Part shown: one piece after another, positions 1 to 11,030 of the stretch | How the letters are laid out: every line of letters begins with the position of its first letter | Position numbering within the stretch: position 1 is the first letter of the stretch | Source of the DNA: Enterobacter huaxiensis | GTDB taxonomy: Bacteria > Pseudomonadota > Gammaproteobacteria > Enterobacterales > Enterobacteriaceae | NCBI RefSeq assembly: GCF_003594935.2 | Contig: NZ_CP043342.1 | Location: 434,001 to 498,000, forward strand | DNA: 64,000 nucleotides | Reading direction: 5' to 3' | Notes under the pieces: model-generated | What the model was told of the DNA's origin: nothing | The model's database searches: none | The model's input: the letters and a program-made list of their open reading frames with translations, nothing else | Made by a program: the position numbers and the translations under genes

Positions 1-127
<127 letters not shown>

Positions 128-157
128 CGCTCCGTTTTTTAGGTTAGTTGGAGATAG

Positions 158-781
<624 letters not shown>

Positions 782-806
782 AGCTTAGTACCAAAGAGAG
801 GACACA

Positions 807-1796
807 ATGCAGGGTTCTGTGACAGAGTTTCTAAAACCGCGCCTGGTAGATATCGAGCAAGTGAGTTCGACGCACGCCAAGGTGACCCTTGAGCCTTTAG
901 AGCGTGGCTTTGGCCATACTCTGGGTAACGCACTGCGCCGTATTCTGCTCTCATCGATGCCGGGTTGCGCGGTGACCGAGGTTGAGATTGATGGTGTACT
1001 TCATGAGTACAGCACCAAAGAAGGCGTTCAGGAAGATATCCTTGAAATCCTGCTCAACCTGAAAGGGCTGGCGGTGAGAGTTCAGGGTAAAGATGAAGTT
1101 ATTCTTACTCTGAATAAATCTGGCATTGGCCCTGTGACTGCAGCCGACATCACCCATGACGGTGATGTTGAAATCGTCAAGCCGCAGCACGTGATCTGCC
1201 ACCTGACCGATGAGAACGCAGCTATTAGCATGCGTATCAAAGTTCAGCGCGGTCGTGGTTATGTGCCGGCTTCTGCCCGAATTCATTCGGAAGAAGATGA
1301 GCGCCCAATCGGCCGTCTGCTGGTCGACGCATGCTACAGCCCTGTAGAGCGTATTGCCTACAATGTTGAAGCAGCGCGTGTAGAACAGCGTACCGACCTG
1401 GACAAGCTGGTCATCGAAATGGAAACCAACGGCACAATCGATCCTGAAGAGGCGATTCGTCGTGCGGCAACCATCCTGGCAGAACAACTTGAAGCTTTCG
1501 TTGACTTACGTGATGTTCGTCAGCCGGAAGTGAAAGAAGAGAAACCAGAATTCGATCCGATCCTGCTGCGCCCTGTTGACGATCTCGAATTGACTGTCCG
1601 CTCTGCTAACTGCCTCAAGGCAGAAGCTATCCACTATATCGGTGATCTGGTACAGCGTACCGAGGTTGAGTTGCTGAAAACGCCGAACCTGGGTAAAAAA
1701 TCTCTTACTGAGATTAAAGACGTGCTGGCTTCACGTGGTTTGTCTCTGGGCATGCGCCTGGAAAACTGGCCACCAGCAAGCATTGCTGACGAGTAA
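807..1796 (+). CDS. rpoA: DNA-directed RNA polymerase alpha subunit
   Basis: Alpha forms the dimer on which core RNA polymerase assembles, and its C-terminal domain contacts UP-element DNA and activators such as CRP and Fis. At 329 residues it equals the E. coli length. The N-terminal dimerisation/assembly domain spans about residues 1-235. An acidic linker follows, and the C-terminal domain covers about 249-329 with the DNA-contact segment [10 protein letters not shown] containing the conserved Arg at about 265. An AGAGAGGACAC Shine-Dalgarno region precedes ATG. It sits between rpsD and rplQ, so polymerase and ribosomal proteins are coexpressed. The same window holds an rrn P1 promoter whose A-rich UP element would be recognised by this subunit. 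Confidence 0.98.
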
Positions 1797-1812
1797 CCGG
1801 ATCACAGGTTAA

Positions 1813-2223
<411 letters not shown>

Positions 2224-2236
2224 TCTGCAGTAACGT

Positions 2237-2264
2237 AAAAAAACCCGCCTCGGCGGGTTTTTTT
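2237..2264 (+). terminator. Rho-independent terminator of the alpha operon
   Basis: A-rich left flank, then the GC stem AACCCGCC / GGCGGGTT with a short loop, followed by a run of T residues. It starts about 14 nt after the rplQ stop. This is a textbook intrinsic terminator and the A/T flanks would let it act in both directions. Confidence 0.93.
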
Positions 2265-2329
2265 ATATCCGCAGTATCCCCACATCTCTACAATGTTCGT
2301 ATCTTTTATGTACACCGCTGGAGTTCATC

Positions 2330-2698
2330 ATGTGGTTACTCGATCAGTGGGTGGAACGCCATATCAGTGATGCCCAACGAAAAGGTGAATTTGATAATCT
2401 TCCTGGAAGCGGTGAACCGCTCATGCTGGATGATGATTCGCATATTCCCCCTGAATTACGGGCGGGCTACCGCTTGCTTAAAAATGCTGGTTGTTTGCCT
2501 GCTGAGCTTGAGCAAAGAAGAGAAGCTGTTGAACTTGCCGATCTGCTTAAAAGTATTCGAAAAGACGATCCGCGACATACTGAACTTAGCCGCAGACTGA
2601 TGTTGATGGAACTCAAGCTTCGCCAGGCCGGTATAAACACTGATTTTTTGCATGGTGAATATGGCGACAGGCTACTGCACAAAATGAATGAGGAATAG
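2330..2698 (+). CDS. yhdN: DUF1992 family protein YhdN
   Basis: This 122-residue soluble protein belongs to the DUF1992 family (YhdN; shared with the DnaJ-homologue subfamily C member 28 conserved region). The conserved opening WLLDQWVERHISDAQRKGEF and the short motif LPGSGEPL are visible. No transmembrane segment or signal peptide is seen, and the second half is rich in charged helix-forming residues. Its molecular function is not established. The stop codon is 2 nt before the zntR start, so the two are almost certainly cotranscribed, as in E. coli. Whether it has a role in zinc or stress response is unknown. Confidence 0.9.
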   Translation: MWLLDQWVERHISDAQRKGEFDNLPGSGEPLMLDDDSHIPPELRAGYRLLKNAGCLPAELEQRREAVELADLLKSIRKDDPRHTELSRRLMLMELKLRQAGINTDFLHGEYGDRLLHKMNEE

Positions 2699-2700
2699 CC

Positions 2701-3132
2701 ATGTATCGTATCGGTGAACTTGCAAAGCTCGCTAACGTAACGCCGGATACTATCCGTTACTACGAAAAGCAGCAGATGATGGATCATGAGATTCGTACAG
2801 AAGGGGGTTTTCGTCTCTATACCGACAACGATCTTCAGCGTCTGCGGTTTATTCGTTACGCGCGACAACTCGGCTTCACGCTGGAGTCGATCCGCGAATT
2901 GCTGTCGATCCGTGTCGATCCGGAACATCATACCTGTCAGGAGTCTAAAAGCATCGTCCGTGCCAGGCTCGATGAGGTCGAAGCACGGATCCAGGAGCTA
3001 CAGACAATGCAGCGCTCCCTTCAAAGACTGAACGATGCATGCTGCGGTACTGCGCACAGCAGTATATATTGCTCTATACTGGAAGCCCTCGAGCAGGGAG
3101 CCTGTGGAGAACCTGAAACGCAGGGTTGTTGA
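2701..3132 (+). CDS. zntR: Zn(II)-responsive MerR-family activator ZntR
   Basis: ZntR senses excess cytoplasmic zinc and activates zntA, which encodes the Zn/Cd/Pb exporting P-type ATPase (not in this window). The 143-residue protein has the MerR winged-helix start MYRIGELAKLANVTPDTIRY, a dimerisation coiled coil at about 80-118, and a metal-binding loop. The family's Zn ligands are all present: Cys79, Cys114, Cys115, His119 and Cys124. The tail has extra Cys residues (ACGEPETQGC), as in E. coli. It is translationally close to yhdN (2-nt gap). Specificity for Zn over other metals is inferred from the ligand set and synteny. Confidence 0.95.
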   Translation: MYRIGELAKLANVTPDTIRYYEKQQMMDHEIRTEGGFRLYTDNDLQRLRFIRYARQLGFTLESIRELLSIRVDPEHHTCQESKSIVRARLDEVEARIQELQTMQRSLQRLNDACCGTAHSSIYCSILEALEQGACGEPETQGC

Positions 3133-3189
3133 TTTTCAATTAACCCGAGTCTACACTTTCGGCGACATAAACTACGCTCAGGAGAGAAG

Positions 3190-3432
3190 ATGAGCCGCTA
3201 TCAGCACAAGAAAGGGCAAATTAAAGATAACGCCATTGAGGCATTGCTCCACGACCCGCTTTTCAGACAGCGAGTTGAGAAGAATAAAAAAGGGAAGGGA
3301 AGTTATCTGCGTAAAGACAAATATGCAAAACGGGGTAACTGGGAGGCCAGTGGCAAGCAAGCGAATCGCTTATTTACCACTGGCCTTCCTGCTTTTAGCT
3401 TTCGATCAGGAGCGGTTGTTCTGCTCTTTTAA
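3190..3432 (+). CDS. arfA: Alternative ribosome-rescue factor A
   Basis: ArfA recruits release factor RF2 to ribosomes stalled on mRNAs lacking a stop codon, as a backup to tmRNA. The full frame encodes 80 residues, starting [20 protein letters not shown], with the basic core [11 protein letters not shown] and the family motif [10 protein letters not shown]. The frame beyond about codon 55 runs through a long hairpin (3344-3386). In E. coli, cleavage or termination in the equivalent hairpin makes the mRNA itself non-stop, so active ArfA is a truncated protein made only when tmRNA fails. The extra hydrophobic tail ([14 protein letters not shown]) would then be a degradation-prone extension. 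The start follows CAGGAGAGAAG. The 3' end overlaps the opposing mscL by 27 nt. Confidence 0.93.
   Translation: MSRYQHKKGQIKDNAIEALLHDPLFRQRVEKNKKGKGSYLRKDKYAKRGNWEASGKQANRLFTTGLPAFSFRSGAVVLLF
3344..3386 (+). promoter_or_regulatory. Intragenic hairpin of arfA (RNase III/terminator type)
   Basis: Perfect 10-bp arms AGGCCAGTGG (3344-3353) and CCACTGGCCT (3377-3386) enclose a second 5-bp stem AAGCG/CGCTT (3359-3363/3367-3371). The hairpin lies inside the arfA reading frame, upstream of its stop. In E. coli the equivalent structure truncates the mRNA, and this is how ArfA synthesis is tied to failure of trans-translation. Function here is inferred from position and from the strong pairing. Confidence 0.82.
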
Positions 3433-3819
3433 CAGATCGCGAATTTCAGTCAGTAAGACTTCTTCTTTAGTCGGTGCTGGCGGGGCGGCCGCAGGCTCTT
3501 CTTTCTTACGGTTAAGCTTGTTGATAAGCTTGATGGCCATGAAAATAGCCAATGCTACAATCACGAAATCAAAAATGTTCTGAATGAACACACCGTAATG
3601 CATTACGACTGCCGGGATATCGCCCTGTGCGTCGCGAAGCGTAACGGCGAACTGTTTGAAGTCAATGCCCCCGATTAATAGTCCCAGTGGTGGCATGATA
3701 ATGTCGGCAACTAATGATGATACGATCTTACCGAACGCCGCACCAATAATGACACCCACTGCCAAATCTACCACATTCCCGCGCATCGCAAATTCGCGAA
3801 ATTCTTTCACAAAACTCAT
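3406..3819 (-). CDS. mscL: Large-conductance mechanosensitive channel MscL
   Basis: MscL is an inner-membrane pentameric channel that opens under membrane tension during hypo-osmotic shock and releases small solutes. The 137-residue product (E. coli 136) begins [22 protein letters not shown]1 lies at about residues 15-45, with the Gly/Ala-rich pore constriction [21 protein letters not shown] periplasmic loop follows, then TM2 at about 76-100, and a C-terminal charged bundle ([20 protein letters not shown]). An AAGGAGAAC ribosome site precedes ATG. It is convergent with arfA, overlapping by 27 nt, and downstream of trkA on the same strand. Confidence 0.97.
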   Translation of the reverse strand: MSFVKEFREFAMRGNVVDLAVGVIIGAAFGKIVSSLVADIIMPPLGLLIGGIDFKQFAVTLRDAQGDIPAVVMHYGVFIQNIFDFVIVALAIFMAIKLINKLNRKKEEPAAAPPAPTKEEVLLTEIRDLLKEQNNRS

Positions 3820-3933
3820 TATGTTCTCCTTGTGCCAGCTGACGACTATAAGTTTAACAAATGATTAGCCAATTGCCATTGGGGATAAATAATCGTTATG
3901 AAAAATAAAAGACATAATAATTAGAGGGTTAAT

Positions 3934-3962
3934 TAAAGGGTGCCTTTTCACGGCACCCTAAT
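3934..3962 (-). terminator. Probable terminator downstream of trkA
   Basis: Inverted repeat GGGTGCC (3938-3944) and GGCACCC (3952-3958) lies just past the trkA stop (3965). Read on the minus strand it is followed by CTTTAATTAA, so the U-tract is weak. It probably ends trkA transcripts and separates them from mscL. Confidence 0.65.
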
Positions 3963-3964
3963 CA

Positions 3965-5341
3965 TTACAGGAAGAATGGACTAGGCTGGAATAAACGTTC
4001 GACGTCGGTAATAAATTTTTTATCCGTAAGGAACATAATTACGTGGTCACCTTGCTCAATGCGTAAATTATCATTGGCGATCATGACGTCATTTCCGCGC
4101 ACGACGGCCCCGATGATGGTGCCCGGCGGCAGTTTAATTTCATCAATTGAACGGCCGACAACCCGCGAGGTACTTTCGTCGCCATGCGCGACTGCTTCAA
4201 TGGCCTCTGCGACTCCGCGGCGCAGAGATGAAACGCCAACAATATCCGCTTTACGAACATGGCTGAGTAGCGCGGAAATGGTTGCCTGCTGTGGTGAAAT
4301 GGCGATATCAATGACGCTTCCCTGCACGAGGTCAACGTAGGCTCGACGCTGAATAAGCACCATGACCTTTTTCGCCCCCATGCGCTTAGCGAGCATAGCG
4401 GACATAATATTCGCTTCGTCGTCGTTGGTGACCGCAATAAACAGATCAACCTGATCGATATGCTCCTCGGCCAGCAACTCCTGATCCGATGCATCGCCAT
4501 AAAATACGATCGTATTTTGCAGCTTTTCAGCGAGCTCAGAGGCGCGCTGCTGATCGCGTTCGATCAACTTCACGCTATAGTCTTTTTCCAGTCGATGTGC
4601 CAGACCCGCACCGATATTCCCACCGCCGACCAGCATGATGCGTTTATAGGGTTTTTCGAGGCGCTGAAGCTCGCTCATCACCGCGCGGATGTGCTGAGAC
4701 GCGGCAATAAAGAAGACCTCATCGCCCGCCTCCACGATCGTTGAACCCTGTGGACGAATGGGCCTGTCGTGGCGAAATATGGCCGCGACGCGTGTATCGA
4801 TATGCGGCATGTGCTCGCGCATTGTGGATAAAGCATTACCAATTAACGGGCCGCCATAGTAGGCCTTAACGACGGCCAGGCTGACTTTACCTTCGGCAAA
4901 GTTCACAACCTGGAGCGCGCCCGGATATTCGATCAAACGGTAAATACTGTCTATTACCAGCTGTTCAGGGGCGATGAGATGATCAATCGGCACCGCTTCA
5001 GAGTTAAACAGCTTTTCCGCATCCCTGACATAGTCTGGGGAACGGATGCGGGCGATGCGGTTCGGCGTGTTGAAAAGCGAATAGGCCACCTGACATGCAA
5101 CCATATTGGTTTCATCCGAACTGGTGACGGCAACCAACATGTCAGCATCGTCTGCACCGGCCTCACGCAAAACACGCGGATGAGAACCGTGGCCCTGTAC
5201 GACACGAAGGTCAAATTTGTCCTGCAGGACGCGCAGCCTGTCGCCATTGGTATCGACAATCGTGATGTCGTTGTTTTCGCCGACCAGGTTTTCGGCCAGC
5301 GTTCCACCCACCTGTCCTGCACCCAGAATGATAATCTTCAT
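3965..5341 (-). CDS. trkA: Trk potassium uptake system NAD(H)-binding protein TrkA
   Basis: TrkA is the peripheral cytoplasmic regulatory subunit that gates the TrkH/TrkG potassium channels. The 458-residue protein shows the tandem RCK arrangement: a first Rossmann fold starting [19 protein letters not shown], a TrkA-C domain, a second Rossmann fold around [18 protein letters not shown] (about residue 235), and a second TrkA-C domain to the end. The start is 22 nt after the rsmB stop, so it is the last gene of the def-fmt-rsmB-trkA cluster. The trkH/trkG partners are not in the window. Confidence 0.97.
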   Translation of the reverse strand: MKIIILGAGQVGGTLAENLVGENNDITIVDTNGDRLRVLQDKFDLRVVQGHGSHPRVLREAGADDADMLVAVTSSDETNMVACQVAYSLFNTPNRIARIRSPDYVRDAEKLFNSEAVPIDHLIAPEQLVIDSIYRLIEYPGALQVVNFAEGKVSLAVVKAYYGGPLIGNALSTMREHMPHIDTRVAAIFRHDRPIRPQGSTIVEAGDEVFFIAASQHIRAVMSELQRLEKPYKRIMLVGGGNIGAGLAHRLEKDYSVKLIERDQQRASELAEKLQNTIVFYGDASDQELLAEEHIDQVDLFIAVTNDDEANIMSAMLAKRMGAKKVMVLIQRRAYVDLVQGSVIDIAISPQQATISALLSHVRKADIVGVSSLRRGVAEAIEAVAHGDESTSRVVGRSIDEIKLPPGTIIGAVVRGNDVMIANDNLRIEQGDHVIMFLTDKKFITDVERLFQPSPFFL

Positions 5342-5363
5342 ATCTCGTGACCTGTTCTCAACA

Positions 5364-6650
5364 TCACTCTTTGATTAGCTTAGCGTAAAAGAAGCCATCA
5401 CCCTCTTCAGCTCCCGGCAGGTTTTGCAGGCCAGGGCATTCCGGCGTGCCTGTCTCGCTTAACGCTGCATCAGGCGTGCGTTTGAGGAAGGCTGCAATCT
5501 GCTGACTGTTTTCTTCCGGAAGTACGGAGCATGTGGCGTAGACCAGCGTTCCGCCAGATTTCAGATGCGGCCAAATGGCATCAAGGATCTCGGACTGCAG
5601 CTGAACAAGCTCTGGAATATCACGATCGCGGCGCAGCCACTTGATATCAGGGTGGCGTCGGATTACCCCCGTTGCAGAGCAAGGAGCATCCAGCAAGATA
5701 CGGTCGAACTGCGTTTTGCCGCACCATTCTTCAGGTTTACGTCCGTCACCTTGCTTGACCTGTGCCTTCATTCCAAGGCGCTTCAGGTTGTCGTAGACGC
5801 GCGAAAGACGCTGCTCATCAATATCCACTGCCATGACGCTGGCCTGCGGAGCAACTTCCAGAATGTGCGTGGTTTTTCCGCCCGGCGCGGCGCAAAGATC
5901 GAGGATCTGCTCACCATTTTTGGGTTCAAGCCAGCCCATACAACCCTGAGCAGAAGCATCCTGAACAGTCACCCAGCCTTCTTCAAAACCCGGTAGCGCA
6001 TGTACAGGCGCAGGGGAGGCCATGCGTACAGCGTCAGGATAGGCTTGATGCGTGAACCCACTCATCCCGACGTCTTCCAGCAATGCCAGCCATGCGTCGC
6101 GGGTATGATGATTGCGGTTAACGCGCAGCCACATTGGGGGACGTTGATTATTGGCGTCAGCAATGTCTTTCCACTGCTGTGGGTAGGCTTTTTTAAGACG
6201 CTTCAGAAGCCAGTCAGGGTGGAGGAAACGTGTTTCACTCTGGGCAAATTCGGCCATGAGCTCGTCCTGCTGTCGCTGGAACTGACGCAATACGCCGTTG
6301 ATCAACCCCTTGAGCTGAGGCCGTTTAACCGCAACAGCACCCTCAACCGTTTCAGCGAGCGCGGCATGAGGCGGAATGCGGGTATGAAGAAGCTGGTAAA
6401 AACCAACCATGATCAAATAATGGATAGTGCGCTGCTTGCCGGTCATAGGACGTGACATCAGCTTGCCGATCAACCATTCAAGCTGAGAAAGGGTGCGCAA
6501 AACCCCAAAGCACAGCTCCTGAAGCAGCGCTTTGTCTTTGTCAGAAACTTTTTGTTGCAGTGGAGGAAGGACATTGCTGAGTGACTGACCCTGCTCGACA
6601 ACTTGCTCAACGGCCTGCGCCGCCATACTGCGTAAATTTTGTTTTTTCAT
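5364..6650 (-). CDS. rsmB: 16S rRNA (cytosine(967)-C5)-methyltransferase RsmB
   Basis: RsmB (Fmu) uses S-adenosylmethionine to make m5C967 in 16S rRNA. The chosen start gives [20 protein letters not shown] and 428 residues, matching E. coli (429). A frame-open extension to 6680 would run back through the upstream hairpin and is rejected. The N-terminal NusB-like RNA-binding domain covers about 1-140. The SAM loop [13 protein letters not shown] is near 250-265. The two conserved cysteines lie in [14 protein letters not shown] (about 325) and the catalytic [11 protein letters not shown] (about 375). It follows fmt with a terminator-like hairpin between them, and its own Shine-Dalgarno is weak (ACGG), so its expression may be set below that of fmt. 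Confidence 0.96.
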   Translation of the reverse strand: MKKQNLRSMAAQAVEQVVEQGQSLSNVLPPLQQKVSDKDKALLQELCFGVLRTLSQLEWLIGKLMSRPMTGKQRTIHYLIMVGFYQLLHTRIPPHAALAETVEGAVAVKRPQLKGLINGVLRQFQRQQDELMAEFAQSETRFLHPDWLLKRLKKAYPQQWKDIADANNQRPPMWLRVNRNHHTRDAWLALLEDVGMSGFTHQAYPDAVRMASPAPVHALPGFEEGWVTVQDASAQGCMGWLEPKNGEQILDLCAAPGGKTTHILEVAPQASVMAVDIDEQRLSRVYDNLKRLGMKAQVKQGDGRKPEEWCGKTQFDRILLDAPCSATGVIRRHPDIKWLRRDRDIPELVQLQSEILDAIWPHLKSGGTLVYATCSVLPEENSQQIAAFLKRTPDAALSETGTPECPGLQNLPGAEEGDGFFYAKLIKE

Positions 6651-6651
6651 A

Positions 6652-6686
6652 GCCGTAAAAATAAAAATGCCCGGATACACCGGGCC
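6652..6686 (-). terminator. Terminator-like hairpin between fmt and rsmB
   Basis: On the minus strand GCCCGG-TGTAT-CCGGGC (6669-6685) is followed directly by ATTTTTATTTTT, which looks like an intrinsic terminator. The rsmB ATG begins 6 nt after the T-tract. Because it sits inside a conserved operon it more likely attenuates than ends transcription. Confidence 0.7.
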
Positions 6687-6702
6687 TTAATTATGGATAA
6701 GT

Positions 6703-7650
6703 TCAGGCAAGACGCTTGCCAGGGGTGAACCATTCGCGACGGGAATTTAACAAATCCTGGGCGCTCATTGCTTTCTTACCCGCAGGCTGCAGAGACTCAA
6801 GATTCAAGATGCCTTCCGCGGTTGCAACCTGAATGCCTTGCTTGTTGGATTCAATAATCGTGCCGGGTTCTGCTTTGGTATCACCATCAATTACGCTGGC
6901 TTTCCAGACTTTCACCGGCTGCCCGTCGATCGTCATCCAGCTCATTGGCCAGGGATTGAAAGCCCGAATACAGCGTTCCAGCTGAGCTGCAGACAGTGAC
7001 CAGTCAATCTGCGCCTCTTCTTTGCTCAATTTTTCTGCATAGGTTACTAACGCTTCATCCTGAACTTCAGGTTTTGCCGTATTATCTGCAAGCTGCTGTA
7101 ACGTCTCAATGAGGCCCTGAGGGCCCAGATCGGCCAGCTTATCGTACAGCGTCGCGCTAGTATCCTCAGCCGTAATTGGACAGGCCAGCTTGTGCAGCAT
7201 GTCACCGGTGTCTAAACCTACATCCATCATCATGATCGTGACGCCGGTTTCAGTATCACCCGCCCAAAGAGAGCGCTGGATAGGCGCAGCGCCACGCCAG
7301 CGGGGAAGCAGAGAGCCGTGTACATTGACACAACCCAGGCGCGGCATATCAAGTACGGCTTTTGGCAAGATTAAACCGTAAGCCACGACCACCATGACAT
7401 CAGCGTTCAGGTCAGCCACTAACTGCTGATTTTCTTGAGGACGCAAAGATGCAGGCTGGAAAACGGGTAATCCATGTTCTTCAGCAAGAACTTTAACCGG
7501 GCCTGGCGTCAGCTTTTTACCACGACCTGCCGGGCGATCGGGTTGGGTAAACACGCCAACAACCTCGTGACCAGAAGATAACAGCGCGTCAAGATGACGC
7601 GCTGCAAAGTCAGGTGTTCCCGCGAAGATAATACGTAGTGTTTTAGACAC
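6703..7650 (-). CDS. fmt: Methionyl-tRNA formyltransferase
   Basis: Fmt formylates initiator Met-tRNA using 10-formyl-tetrahydrofolate, the step that Def later reverses on nascent chains. The 315-residue protein has the formyltransferase N-domain ([18 protein letters not shown] at the start). The folate/catalytic segment [18 protein letters not shown] is at about residues 107-125, with the Asn-His pair, and the C-terminal OB-like tRNA-binding domain starts after about residue 205. It is preceded by def (22-nt gap), the near-universal def-fmt pair. Confidence 0.98.
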   Translation of the reverse strand: MSKTLRIIFAGTPDFAARHLDALLSSGHEVVGVFTQPDRPAGRGKKLTPGPVKVLAEEHGLPVFQPASLRPQENQQLVADLNADVMVVVAYGLILPKAVLDMPRLGCVNVHGSLLPRWRGAAPIQRSLWAGDTETGVTIMMMDVGLDTGDMLHKLACPITAEDTSATLYDKLADLGPQGLIETLQQLADNTAKPEVQDEALVTYAEKLSKEEAQIDWSLSAAQLERCIRAFNPWPMSWMTIDGQPVKVWKASVIDGDTKAEPGTIIESNKQGIQVATAEGILNLESLQPAGKKAMSAQDLLNSRREWFTPGKRLA

Positions 7651-7672
7651 GTTTTTCCTTGTATCCGGGGCG

Positions 7673-8182
7673 TTATGCGCGAGTACGCATACGATCCAGT
7701 TTCTCTACTTTTTGACGAATTCGCTGCTGCTTCAGGGGGGAGAGGTAATCGATAAACAGTTTACCGACCAGATGATCCATCTCGTGCTGAATACAAATTG
7801 CCAGCAGGTCGTCTGCTTCCAGCTCGAACGGCTTACCGTCACGATCCAGTGCACGAATTTTTACTTTTTCTGCACGCGGTACTAAAGCGCGCTGCTCTGG
7901 AATAGACAGACAGCCTTCCTCAATACCCGTTTCGCCGCTCTTTTCTAGCAGTTCAGGGTTGATCAGCACCAGACGACCATCGCGATTCTCAGAAACGTCG
8001 ATCACGATAATACGCTTGTGAATGTCCACCTGAGTTGCCGCCAGGCCAATGCCTTCTTCGGCGTACATGGTATCGAACATATCATCAACGATACGCTGAA
8101 TTTCTGCATTCACTTCTTTAACCGGTTCAGCGACGATGCGAAGGCGCTCGTCCGGAATATGTAACACTTGCAAAACTGCCAT
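7673..8182 (-). CDS. def: Peptide deformylase
   Basis: Def removes the N-formyl group from nascent proteins and is a metal (Fe2+/Zn2+) hydrolase. At 169 residues it equals E. coli Def. All three family motifs are present: GIGLAATQV (about 45-52), EEGCLSIP with the metal ligand Cys91, and QHEMDH with ligands His133 and His137 and catalytic Glu134. It is the first gene of the minus-strand def-fmt-rsmB-trkA cluster. It is divergent from dprA, with about 127 nt between the starts to hold both promoters. Confidence 0.98.
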   Translation of the reverse strand: MAVLQVLHIPDERLRIVAEPVKEVNAEIQRIVDDMFDTMYAEEGIGLAATQVDIHKRIIVIDVSENRDGRLVLINPELLEKSGETGIEEGCLSIPEQRALVPRAEKVKIRALDRDGKPFELEADDLLAICIQHEMDHLVGKLFIDYLSPLKQQRIRQKVEKLDRMRTRA

Positions 8183-8309
8183 AAATTTCCAGAGTCGTGT
8201 TCAGGAGTTGATAAGAATCTAACCTCTATTCTAGACAAATCCCCCATCGATTGACAGCATCAGTGACCAATCGCAAAGATTGCTGAGGCTGCCTATGGCA
8301 GGGAAAAGG

Positions 8310-9434
8310 ATGACACCTACAGAGATATGGTTACGGCTTATCAACATCGGCTCACTCTATGGTGACGCTATGCTGGATGTTGCGCAGAAACTGCATCATC
8401 AGACAACAGTTGATGCCAGAGTTGTTAGAGACGCCGGGCTTTCAGCGCAGCACGTCAGGAAGTTCTTCTCACTCAGTGAGTATGAACTTGAGCACAGCCT
8501 GAGATGGCTGGAGCAGCCGGGCAATTACCTTTTACCTGCGACTCATTCCCTTTATCCGCCGCTGTTACGAACAATTCCTGATTACCCTGGTGCGCTTTTT
8601 GTGAGGGGGAATATCCACGCCCTGAATAGCCTGCAGCTTGCAGTGGTGGGTAGCCGGTCACCCTCCTGGTACGGTGAGCGATGGGGGAAAATAGTCTGCG
8701 AGCAGCTATCTCAATGTGGGTTCACTATTACCAGTGGGCTGGCATGCGGCATTGATGGGGTGGCGCATCGCGCTGCGTTATCAGTTAAAGGGTGTAGCGT
8801 TGCGGTTTTGGGAAACGGTCTTTTTAGTGTTTACCCCCGTCGGCACCAGACGCTAGCCGAACAGCTCATTGATGCAGAAGGGGCGATTGTTTCCGAGTTT
8901 TCACTCTCAACGCAGCCCAGACCGGGAAATTTTCCGCGTCGTAATCGCATCATTAGTGGGTTAAGTCAGGGCGTGCTGGTGGTTGAGGCAGCAATACGCA
9001 GTGGTTCGCTCGTCACTGCCCGGTGTGCTCTGGAACAAGGGCGTGAGGTTTTTGCGATTCCGGGACCGCTAGGAAACCCCGGGTGTGAGGGGCCACACTG
9101 GCTGATAAAGCAGGGGGCGACACTCGTTACCTGTACAGAAGACATTCTTGAGAATGTGCAACCTGGGCTGTTCAGGCTGCAGGATGATCCCGAAATGCGA
9201 CATTATTCATCAGATCAGGAGGTGGTGGCATTGCCATTTCCCAAGCTCCTGGCTAACGTAGGAGATGAGGTAACACCTGTTGACGTTGTCGCTGAACGTG
9301 CCGGCCAACCTGTGCCAGTAACGGTAGCACAGCTACTTGAACTGGAGTTAGCAGGGTGGATCGCAGCTGTACCCGGCGGCTATGTCCGATTAAGGAGGGC
9401 ATGCCATGTTCGACGTACTGATGTATTTGTTTGA
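8310..9434 (+). CDS. dprA: DNA processing protein DprA (Smf)
   Basis: DprA binds incoming single-stranded DNA and loads RecA during transformation. In enterobacteria its physiological role is unclear. The start chosen ([20 protein letters not shown]) gives 374 residues, the E. coli length, and follows CAGGGAAAAGG. In-frame ATGs at 8280 and 8295 are possible but less likely. The Rossmann-like domain carries [31 protein letters not shown] and [16 protein letters not shown]-terminal winged-helix-like region ends in [17 protein letters not shown]. Its last 29 nt overlap smg, so smg translation is probably coupled. Confidence 0.95.
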   Translation: MTPTEIWLRLINIGSLYGDAMLDVAQKLHHQTTVDARVVRDAGLSAQHVRKFFSLSEYELEHSLRWLEQPGNYLLPATHSLYPPLLRTIPDYPGALFVRGNIHALNSLQLAVVGSRSPSWYGERWGKIVCEQLSQCGFTITSGLACGIDGVAHRAALSVKGCSVAVLGNGLFSVYPRRHQTLAEQLIDAEGAIVSEFSLSTQPRPGNFPRRNRIISGLSQGVLVVEAAIRSGSLVTARCALEQGREVFAIPGPLGNPGCEGPHWLIKQGATLVTCTEDILENVQPGLFRLQDDPEMRHYSSDQEVVALPFPKLLANVGDEVTPVDVVAERAGQPVPVTVAQLLELELAGWIAAVPGGYVRLRRACHVRRTDVFV

Positions 9435-9879
9435 AACTTACATCCACAACGAAGCAGAAATGCGCGTGGATCAGGACAAATTAACACGGGATCTTACCGA
9501 TGCAGGATTTGAGCGGGAAGATATTTATAATGCGTTGATGTGGCTGGAGAAACTGGCTGATTATCAGGAAGGCCTCGCCGAACCGATGCAGCTTGCTTCA
9601 GATCCGCTTTCTGTACGCATCTATACCGCTGAAGAGTGTGAAAGGCTGGATGCCAGCTGCCGGGGATTCGTCTTATTCCTTGAGCAGATTCAGGTGCTAA
9701 ACCTCGAAACGCGAGAAATGGTGATAGAGCGCGTCATGGCGCTGGATACAGCAGAATTCGAACTGGAAGACCTCAAGTGGGTGATCCTGATGGTTCTGTT
9801 TAACATTCCTGGCTGTGAAAATGCCTATCAGCAAATGGAAGAATTACTCTTTGAAGTGAATGAAGGTATGCTGCACTAA
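9406..9879 (+). CDS. smg: DUF494 family protein Smg
   Basis: Smg is a conserved 157-residue gammaproteobacterial protein of unknown function (DUF494). It begins [20 protein letters not shown] and is strongly acidic (isoelectric point inferred low from the many Glu/Asp), with no membrane segment. Its AGGAGG ribosome site and ATG lie inside the 3' end of dprA (29-nt overlap), a conserved arrangement. The following yrdD starts 27 nt later. Linkage to dprA and topoisomerase-like yrdD suggests DNA metabolism but this is only context. Confidence 0.93.
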   Translation: MFDVLMYLFETYIHNEAEMRVDQDKLTRDLTDAGFEREDIYNALMWLEKLADYQEGLAEPMQLASDPLSVRIYTAEECERLDASCRGFVLFLEQIQVLNLETREMVIERVMALDTAEFELEDLKWVILMVLFNIPGCENAYQQMEELLFEVNEGMLH

Positions 9880-9906
9880 ATCTCATGTGCAGCACCAAGA
9901 GTTGTT

Positions 9907-10461
9907 ATGGCCAAATCAGCACTATTCACGGTGCATAAAAACGAGCCCTGCCCGCAGTGCGGGGCTGAACTTGTCATTCGGTCCGGGAAACACGGCCCGT
10001 TTCTCGGGTGTTCACACTATCCGGAATGTGATTATGTCCGTCCCCTGAAAAGCCAGGCGGATGGACATATCGTTAAAATTCTGGAGGGGCAGCCTTGCCC
10101 ACTCTGCGGTGGCGAATTGGCGCTGCGGCAGGGTCGCTTTGGCATGTTTATCGGATGCAGCCGCTACCCGGAATGTGAACATACGGAACAAATTGATAAG
10201 CCAGATGAGACGGCCATTGCGTGCCCTCAGTGTCATAGTGGCCAGCTGGTACAGCGTCGCTCCCGTTTTGGTAAGAACTTCCATTCATGCGATCGCTACC
10301 CTGAATGCCAGTTCGTTATTAATTTCAAGCCGGTAGCGGGAACCTGCCCTCATTGCAATTATCCGCTGCTTATAGAGAAGAAAACCGCGCAAGGTATGAA
10401 ACGCTTTTGCGCCAGTAAACAATGTGGAAAGCCGGTTTCGGCGGATCAAAACAGTGAATAA
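9907..10461 (+). CDS. yrdD: Topoisomerase I-type zinc-ribbon protein YrdD
   Basis: The 184-residue protein consists of tandem zinc ribbons like those at the C-terminus of DNA topoisomerase I, without any catalytic toprim domain. Repeated modules are visible: [20 protein letters not shown] with [29 protein letters not shown] with [29 protein letters not shown] with CDRYPECQF, and a final [20 protein letters not shown] with CASKQCGKP. Each has the CxxC...C pattern and a GxF/YPxC signature. Single-strand nucleic-acid binding is inferred from the family. The stop overlaps the GTG start of tsaC by 8 nt. Confidence 0.93.
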   Translation: MAKSALFTVHKNEPCPQCGAELVIRSGKHGPFLGCSHYPECDYVRPLKSQADGHIVKILEGQPCPLCGGELALRQGRFGMFIGCSRYPECEHTEQIDKPDETAIACPQCHSGQLVQRRSRFGKNFHSCDRYPECQFVINFKPVAGTCPHCNYPLLIEKKTAQGMKRFCASKQCGKPVSADQNSE

Positions 10462-11026
10462 TAACCTGCCATCAGGCTCCATTGCGCATGCGGTGGACGT
10501 CCTGAAAAATGAAGAAGTCATCGCCTATCCAACAGAAGCTGTTTTCGGGGTCGGCTGCGATCCCGACAGCGAGACGGCTGTAGGCCGTTTGCTTGAACTC
10601 AAACAGAGGCCCGTCGAGAAAGGATTAATTTTGATCGCTGCCAGTTATGAGCAGCTCAAGCCTTATATCGATGACTCGATGCTAACACCGGCACAGAGGG
10701 AGACAATCTTCTCCGCATGGCCAGGGCCGGTGACCTTTGTGTTTCCTGCTCAGCCTGGTACGCCGCGTTGGTTAACCGGGCGCTTTGATTCACTTGCCGT
10801 TCGCGTTACCGACCATCCGCTGGTGGTGGAACTGTGCCTGGCGTTTGGTAAACCGCTGGTCTCAACCAGTGCTAACCTGACCGGGTTACCGCCTTGTCGA
10901 ACCACGGAAGAAGTGCTCGCACAGTTTGGCAATGATTTTCCGGTAGCTCGAGGTGAAACGGGTGGGCGCCTGAACCCGTCGGAAATTCGCGACGCTTTGA
11001 CGGGCGAACGTTTTCGCCAGGGGTAA
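10454..11026 (+). CDS. tsaC: L-threonylcarbamoyladenylate synthase TsaC (YrdC/RimN)
   Basis: TsaC makes threonylcarbamoyl-AMP from threonine, bicarbonate and ATP for the t6A modification at A37 of ANN-decoding tRNAs. The GTG start at 10454 gives 190 residues beginning (V/M)[15 protein letters not shown], aligned with E. coli, which also uses GTG. An in-frame ATG at 10424 lies inside yrdD and is rejected. The YrdC-fold motifs [29 protein letters not shown] (KRP-type lysine/arginine cluster) and [11 protein letters not shown] (nucleotide-binding SxN) are intact. Translation is probably coupled to yrdD (8-nt overlap) and aroE follows 4 nt later. Confidence 0.96.
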   Translation: MNNNLPSGSIAHAVDVLKNEEVIAYPTEAVFGVGCDPDSETAVGRLLELKQRPVEKGLILIAASYEQLKPYIDDSMLTPAQRETIFSAWPGPVTFVFPAQPGTPRWLTGRFDSLAVRVTDHPLVVELCLAFGKPLVSTSANLTGLPPCRTTEEVLAQFGNDFPVARGETGGRLNPSEIRDALTGERFRQG

Positions 11027-11030
11027 TACG

